Assembly: GCA_036508635.1 (NCBI GenBank)
Contig: DATCGY010000105.1
Span: 1-8,610 of the forward strand
From: FEN-727 sp036508635
GTDB lineage: Bacteria; Actinomycetota; Geothermincolia; Fen-727; Anoxymicrobiaceae
Length of the DNA stretch: 8,610 nucleotides
Direction: 5' to 3'
Shown: positions 5,405 through 8,610 of the stretch, one piece after another
Position numbering within the stretch: position 1 is the stretch's first letter
Layout of the letters: the number at the start of each line of letters is the position of its first letter
The notes under the pieces: model-generated
Seen by the model: only the letters and a program-made list of their open reading frames with translations
The model's database searches: none
What the model was told of the DNA's origin: nothing
Translations under genes and position numbers: made by a program

Positions 5405-7962
5405 TTGTAGAACACTCGTTTCGCCAGCTCCGCCGACCCGATATAGATTATAACAATTGCCAGGAGCCAGGGATAAAAATATGCCGGCATGGGAACGAAG
5501 CCGATTACTTTTCCGAGCGGCGTGTAAGGCAGCGCCAGGGTCGCTGCGCCGACCAGCAGCGTGGTCACGAAGAGGTATTTGCTGGGCCTGCTCTTGAAAA
5601 AGACGCGCCTCGTCCTGATCACCAGGACTATCATGGACGCGGAGATGACCGACTCGACGAACCAGCCCGTCCTGAACTGCTTTGTAGTCGCGTGCAGGAG
5701 CAGTATCAACACCCCGAAAGTGGCGTAATCGAAGATCGAGCTCAGCAGCCCGAATACCAGCATGAACCTCTTGATGAATCCTATATCCCACCGGCGTGGC
5801 TTCTGCACCATCTCGGGGTCTACGTTGTCGGTCGCGATCGTTATCTCGGGGAAATCCGTCATCAGGTTCATGAGGAGCACCTGGCCCGGCAGCAGCGGCA
5901 GGAACTTGAGGAACAGCGAAGCGCCGGCCATGCTGAACATGTTGCCGAAATTGGCGCTCGTCGCCATGAACACGTATTTGAGGGTATTGGCGAACGTCGT
6001 GCGGCCCTCGCGAACGCCGTTCGCCAGGACCCCGAGGTCCTTCTCCAGAAGGACGAAGTCCGCTGCTTCCTTGGCCACGTCGACGGCGCTGTCCACGGAT
6101 ATTCCCACGTCGGCGGCGTGCAGAGCCGGTGCGTCGTTGATGCCGTCTCCCATGTAGCCGACCACGTTTCCGGCCTTCATAAGGGCCCGGATGACGTTCT
6201 CTTTATGGTTCGGCTCCACTTCCGCGAAGATATCCACGTCCTGGACCCTTTTGACGAGCGCCTCCGGTGACATCTTCTCGATGTCAGTGCCCGTGACAAC
6301 CTGTGCGCTCGACAGGCCGACCTGCTCGCCGACGTGGGCGGCGACAAGATGATTGTCTCCAGTTATCACCTTGAGGCTCACTCCCAGGCCTCTGAGCTCC
6401 TTTATCGTCTCCACGATATCTGCCTTGGGCGGGTCGGACAGGGCGAGGAGGCCGAGAAACGTCATGCCTGTCTCGTCGGCGGTGGTGATGTCCGCCTTGT
6501 CCGTCCGCTTGTACGCGACGCCAAGCGTGCGGAATCCCTTGCCGCTCAGGTCCTGGAAGCACGCATCGATCTCGTCCGTGGCGCTCTCGAGTTCGACGAT
6601 CCCGCCGTCTGGCTCTTCGGCACTCGAACATACCTCGAGCACGGAACGCACCGCTCCCTTGGTTATCATGAGGTACCGTCCCGGGGCCTGCGGCGCTCCG
6701 CCGTGTCGGTCTCCGGGACCTGGTTCGCCCGCTTCGGAGTCGTCAGCGACAATGCTCAACCGCTTCCTGATAAAATCGTAGGGGACCTCATCCACCTTTT
6801 TGTACGAGGAGACATCGGGGCTTTCGAGCTTCCTCATCGCGTCATCGATGGGGTTCGTGAACCCGGTCTCGAAAGACGCGTTGACGCGCGCGAGAAGCAG
6901 CGTCTTTGCGCATTCGCCGCCCCGGATGTCGAGCGCTTTGTCAAGCTGGACGACTCCCTCCGTCAGGGTGCCCGTCTTGTCGGAGCAGAAGACATTCATG
7001 CTCCCGAAGTTCTCGATCGAGGCCATTCGCTTTACGATCACCTTGTTGTCGGCCATGCGCCTCGCGCCCTTGGAGAGGTTTATGGTGATTATGGCGGGCA
7101 GGAGCTGCGGGGTGAGGCCGACCGCCAGGGCAAGTGAGAAGGTGAATGAGTCCAGCACCGGGCGCTTGAAGTACACGTTTATCGCGAAAATAGCCACGAC
7201 GAGGATGAGCGTGACCTCTCCCAGCAGGAATCCGAAATGTTTTATTCCCCGCTCGAACTCGGTCTCCGTGCTTTTCTCGGCCAGGCGCTCGGAGACTTTT
7301 CCGAACTCGGTGTTCTTGCCGGTCTTCACTGTCAGCACGCGTGCGTTTCCGCTGACAACGTGCGTTCCCATGAACGTGGAATTGGTCCGGCCGGCGAGCG
7401 GAGTCTCCGGTTGAACGACGTCGGTAGACTTCTCCACCGGGAACGTCTCGCCCGTCAGGCTCGCCTCATCGACGAAGAGGTCGTTCGATTCCAGGATCAG
7501 CGAATCCGCTGGAATGATGTCGCCCGCGTTGAGCACCACTACATCACCCGGCACGATGTCCTCGACGGAGATACTCGCGGTCTTGCCGTCTCGGAGGACG
7601 TCCGCTTTTATCTCGACGATCGACATGAGCTTGTTGACGGCGTTCTCAGCGCCGCGCTCCTGCCAGAACCCCAGCAGGCCGCTGAAAAGTACGATGATCA
7701 GGATTATTATCGCGTCCGGGCGATCGCCCACGAACATCGACAGGATCGCGGCGAAGATGAGGATAAGGATGATCGGGCTCTTGAACTGGGAGAACAACAG
7801 GCCGGCGGTGTTACTGCGCTTCCTGGCGCGCAGGACATTGGGCCCGAAAGACGCCAGCCTGGTCCTGGCCTCCGCCGAGCTCAACCCGTCGGGTGCCGCC
7901 TTTAACTGCTCCAGGAGGGCCTCGGCTGACAAACTCCAGAACCTGGCTTTCTGATCAGTCAT
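5389..7962 (-). CDS. mgtA: Magnesium-translocating P-type ATPase (P3B type, MgtA-like)
   Basis: The product has 857 residues. P-type ATPase hallmarks occur in order: membrane pair M1-M2 (about 62-100), actuator SLTGETFPVEK (TGE 170-172), M4 motif GLTPQLLPAI, phosphorylation site CSDKTGTLTEG (Asp328), nucleotide-domain KGA (435-437), TGDN (534-537), hinge GDGINDAP (605-612), and six C-terminal helices. VIVKRMASIENFG, EAADFVLLEKDL, and TDNVDPEMVQKP with RRW following are specific to MgtA/MgtB magnesium importers. It is about 40 residues shorter than E. coli MgtA, mainly because the long N-terminal extension is missing. A Gly/Pro-rich insert (409-428) lies in the nucleotide domain. The M4 motif has Gln286 where E. 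coli has Glu, while M6 has Glu706 where E. coli has Gln. The start ATG has only a weak GAGAG-type site. It is preceded by a 230-base leader that may carry regulation, and its end overlaps the PIG-L gene by 16 bases. Confidence 0.93.
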   Translation of the reverse strand: MTDQKARFWSLSAEALLEQLKAAPDGLSSAEARTRLASFGPNVLRARKRSNTAGLLFSQFKSPIILILIFAAILSMFVGDRPDAIIILIIVLFSGLLGFWQERGAENAVNKLMSIVEIKADVLRDGKTASISVEDIVPGDVVVLNAGDIIPADSLILESNDLFVDEASLTGETFPVEKSTDVVQPETPLAGRTNSTFMGTHVVSGNARVLTVKTGKNTEFGKVSERLAEKSTETEFERGIKHFGFLLGEVTLILVVAIFAINVYFKRPVLDSFTFSLALAVGLTPQLLPAIITINLSKGARRMADNKVIVKRMASIENFGSMNVFCSDKTGTLTEGVVQLDKALDIRGGECAKTLLLARVNASFETGFTNPIDDAMRKLESPDVSSYKKVDEVPYDFIRKRLSIVADDSEAGEPGPGDRHGGAPQAPGRYLMITKGAVRSVLEVCSSAEEPDGGIVELESATDEIDACFQDLSGKGFRTLGVAYKRTDKADITTADETGMTFLGLLALSDPPKADIVETIKELRGLGVSLKVITGDNHLVAAHVGEQVGLSSAQVVTGTDIEKMSPEALVKRVQDVDIFAEVEPNHKENVIRALMKAGNVVGYMGDGINDAPALHAADVGISVDSAVDVAKEAADFVLLEKDLGVLANGVREGRTTFANTLKYVFMATSANFGNMFSMAGASLFLKFLPLLPGQVLLMNLMTDFPEITIATDNVDPEMVQKPRRWDIGFIKRFMLVFGLLSSIFDYATFGVLILLLHATTKQFRTGWFVESVISASMIVLVIRTRRVFFKSRPSKYLFVTTLLVGAATLALPYTPLGKVIGFVPMPAYFYPWLLAIVIIYIGSAELAKRVFYKWVTY

Positions 7963-8042
7963 CTCGCTCTCGATCGGTAGTAGCCGTCCCTACATTTCTT
8001 TTGCTTCTTTTCCTGTTTTCTCTCCCCTTTGAGTATGCCCTT

Positions 8043-8066
8043 TTGAGCCGGGTCGACCAAGGCCCG
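8043..8066 (+). repeat. REP-like hairpin repeat, copy C
   Basis: TTGAGCCGGGTC (8043-8054), loop GACCAA, GGCCCG (8061-8066). CGGGTC pairs with GGCCCG over 6 bp including one T-G pair. It shares the GAGCCGGGTC and GGCCC core with copies A and B and faces copy B in the opposite orientation about 90 bases away, as in a paired REP (BIME) arrangement. Confidence 0.55.
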
Positions 8067-8080
8067 TGAGCATCTTCTTT

Positions 8081-8093
8081 CTTCACTGTGAAG
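8081..8093. promoter_or_regulatory. Operator-like palindrome in the mgtA leader
   Basis: CTTCACTGTGAAG has perfect 6-base arms around one central base. It is followed at once by the overlapping 8-bp palindrome AAGTACTT (8091-8098) and then CTTAAG (8096-8101 region). Such stacked dyads upstream of a transport gene suit a repressor or activator site. A related shape, CTTCA-AC-TGAAG, occurs at 890-901 upstream of the oxidoreductase promoter. No protein is assigned. Confidence 0.35.
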
Positions 8094-8140
8094 TACTTAA
8101 GCGCAAACAGGGGTCAAACACAGTTTTGCGTTTATTGCTT

Positions 8141-8169
8141 CTTGACCCGGGCCTGAGGACCCGGCTCGA
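8141..8169 (-). repeat. REP-like hairpin repeat, copy B
   Basis: Read on the minus strand: GAGCC, GGGTC, loop CTCA, GGCCC, GGGTCA. It matches copy A apart from one base fewer in the loop and two bases fewer after GGCCC. The hairpin CCGGGTC/GGCCCGG has 7 bp with one T-G pair. It lies 24 bases after the stop of the zinc-ribbon protein gene and has no T-run. Confidence 0.6.
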
Positions 8170-8192
8170 GTGACGGAGTTCCCAGGAACTTA

Positions 8193-8610
8193 TCAGGATG
8201 ACGGGTTGGAGCCCTGCTGTTCTTGCTTGACGGGTGCGAAGTACTCGATCTTGTGAGCCGGGCGCTTCGAGATGATCACCCAGGAGGCCACCGATGCGCC
8301 CAATGCAACCGCGGAGACTGCGAGGAAAATGATGAGCGCCGCCTGGGCTCCGATGAATATCACGGAGAGGACCGCGGCGATGGCGGCGGCCGACGATACT
8401 CCGGTGGCCGACTTCACGACCACTATCGATCTATGGCGGGGGTCCGTGTCGTCTATCCAGACGACCGGTCGGGGAGCGTCACTTTCGGCGCATTCGGCGC
8501 AGATATCTTCCTGGCTTTCGACGGGGATCATCTGTCCGCACCTGACACACGGCTTGAGCTTGTCCGGTGGGAGCGGAAGGCCATCGCCTTTCGAAGGGCG
8601 CTGAATGGAG
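8193..8610 (-). CDS. Zinc-ribbon membrane protein of unknown function, 5' truncated by window edge
   Basis: The frame stays open to the right edge, so the start lies outside the window. The first ATG inside (8531-8529) is an internal methionine: it has no ribosome site and would split a metal site. Reading upstream of it adds KPCVRCGQM, giving CxxC-x12-CxxC (codons from 8549 to 8490), a typical small zinc ribbon. After an acidic linker come two predicted membrane helices (approximately residues 46-62 and 64-88 counted from the internal Met), rich in Ala, Ile, Val and Ser. A short polar Q/S-rich tail (VKQEQQGSNPSS) ends at TGA (8195-8193). The order zinc ribbon, linker, two-helix anchor recalls many small membrane proteins with a cytosolic N-terminal ribbon. 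I do not recognise a family. It is co-oriented with mgtA, 230 bases upstream; a shared transcript is possible but unproven. Confidence 0.75.
   Translation of the reverse strand, partial: SIQRPSKGDGLPLPPDKLKPCVRCGQMIPVESQEDICAECAESDAPRPVVWIDDTDPRHRSIVVVKSATGVSSAAAIAAVLSVIFIGAQAALIIFLAVSAVALGASVASWVIISKRPAHKIEYFAPVKQEQQGSNPSS

Larger units (their letters stand above)
7963..8192 (-). promoter_or_regulatory. Structured 230-base leader upstream of mgtA
   Basis: On the minus strand this gap carries several inverted repeats. A perfect 10-bp pair, GAGCCGGGTC (8167-8158) with GACCCGGCTC (8054-8045), can close the whole central part. Inside it, 7 bp (8148-8142 with 8117-8111) and 6 bp (8130-8125 with 8107-8102) cross in pseudoknot topology, or are alternatives. 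A dyad AGTTCC-N2-GGAACT (8177-8190) lies just after the upstream gene's stop. A weak promoter-like pair TTGGTC (8060-8055), 17 bases, CATACT (8037-8032) faces mgtA. The last 70 bases are purine-rich on the coding strand. I found no match to the conserved core of the M-box magnesium riboswitch. The shorter stems are expected by chance at this length; only the 10-bp pair stands out, and it is formed by two repeat copies. Confidence 0.4.

Noticed and set aside
4464..5453. Long plus-strand open frame (329 codons) opposite the PIG-L gene
   Set aside because: It is antisense to recognisable PIG-L motifs on the minus strand, has no ribosome site or protein pattern, and is a by-product of high GC content.
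5405..5791. Extension of the PIG-L N-terminal frame upstream into the ATPase gene
   Set aside because: The extra 129 codons are antisense-type shadow of the ATPase coding frame, without PIG-L similarity; the ATG at 5404 directly precedes the basic region and signal anchor.
6334..7137. Plus-strand open frames opposite the ATPase gene (267 codons and several shorter)
   Set aside because: They lie opposite conserved P-type ATPase motifs and show no domain features of their own.
7963..8192. M-box (ykoK) magnesium riboswitch upstream of mgtA
   Set aside because: I could not find the conserved core of that class on the minus strand; a covariance-model search would be decisive.
1..8610. Mobile element, CRISPR array, phage or defence genes
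   Set aside because: No transposase, integrase, regularly spaced repeat array or known defence domain is visible in any frame.

Overview
The window is GC-rich bacterial DNA with short intergenic gaps, strong purine-rich Shine-Dalgarno sites and one GTG start. An L,D-transpeptidase, exported proteins with classical Sec signals and a PIG-L deacetylase would suit a high-GC Gram-positive (Actinomycetota-like) chromosome. That assignment is inference: no rRNA, tRNA or ribosomal-protein gene is present to place it.

Layout, left to right. (1) Bases 1-87 are the last 28 codons of an L,D-transpeptidase, cut by the window edge just at its catalytic HGCIR motif. (2) About 330 bases follow without a convincing gene; they hold alternative hairpins, a weak promoter candidate and a small TCATG repeat cluster. 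(3) A small exported Ser/Thr/Pro-rich protein (422-805) ends in a strong intrinsic terminator (829-865). (4) A plus-strand unit starts from a TATAAT promoter containing a perfect palindrome. It encodes an FAD-dependent oxidoreductase (976-2052) and an N-acyl-D-amino-acid-deacylase-type amidohydrolase (2149-3885), which looks like a two-gene catabolic or modification operon with unknown substrate. (5) A minus-strand unit converges on it. Read 5' to 3' it holds a zinc-ribbon two-helix membrane protein that runs off the right edge, a 230-base structured leader, an MgtA-type P-type ATPase (7962-5389), and an exported PIG-L deacetylase whose ATG lies inside the end of the ATPase gene. The PIG-L gene is broken by a one-base frameshift at a run of five A (5041-5045 on the plus strand).

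The most unusual structural signal is a short imperfect hairpin motif, GAGCCGGGTC - 4 to 6 bases - GGCCC. It occurs three times, always between genes: once between the convergent operons, and twice in opposite orientations flanking the mgtA leader. It behaves like a small REP/BIME-type repeat family. No mobile element, CRISPR array, phage gene or defence system is visible. Other points of interest are a reciprocal Glu/Gln exchange in two ion-path motifs of the ATPase, a GD-to-GT change in the FAD protein, and the unexpected pairing of a magnesium pump with an exported deacetylase.
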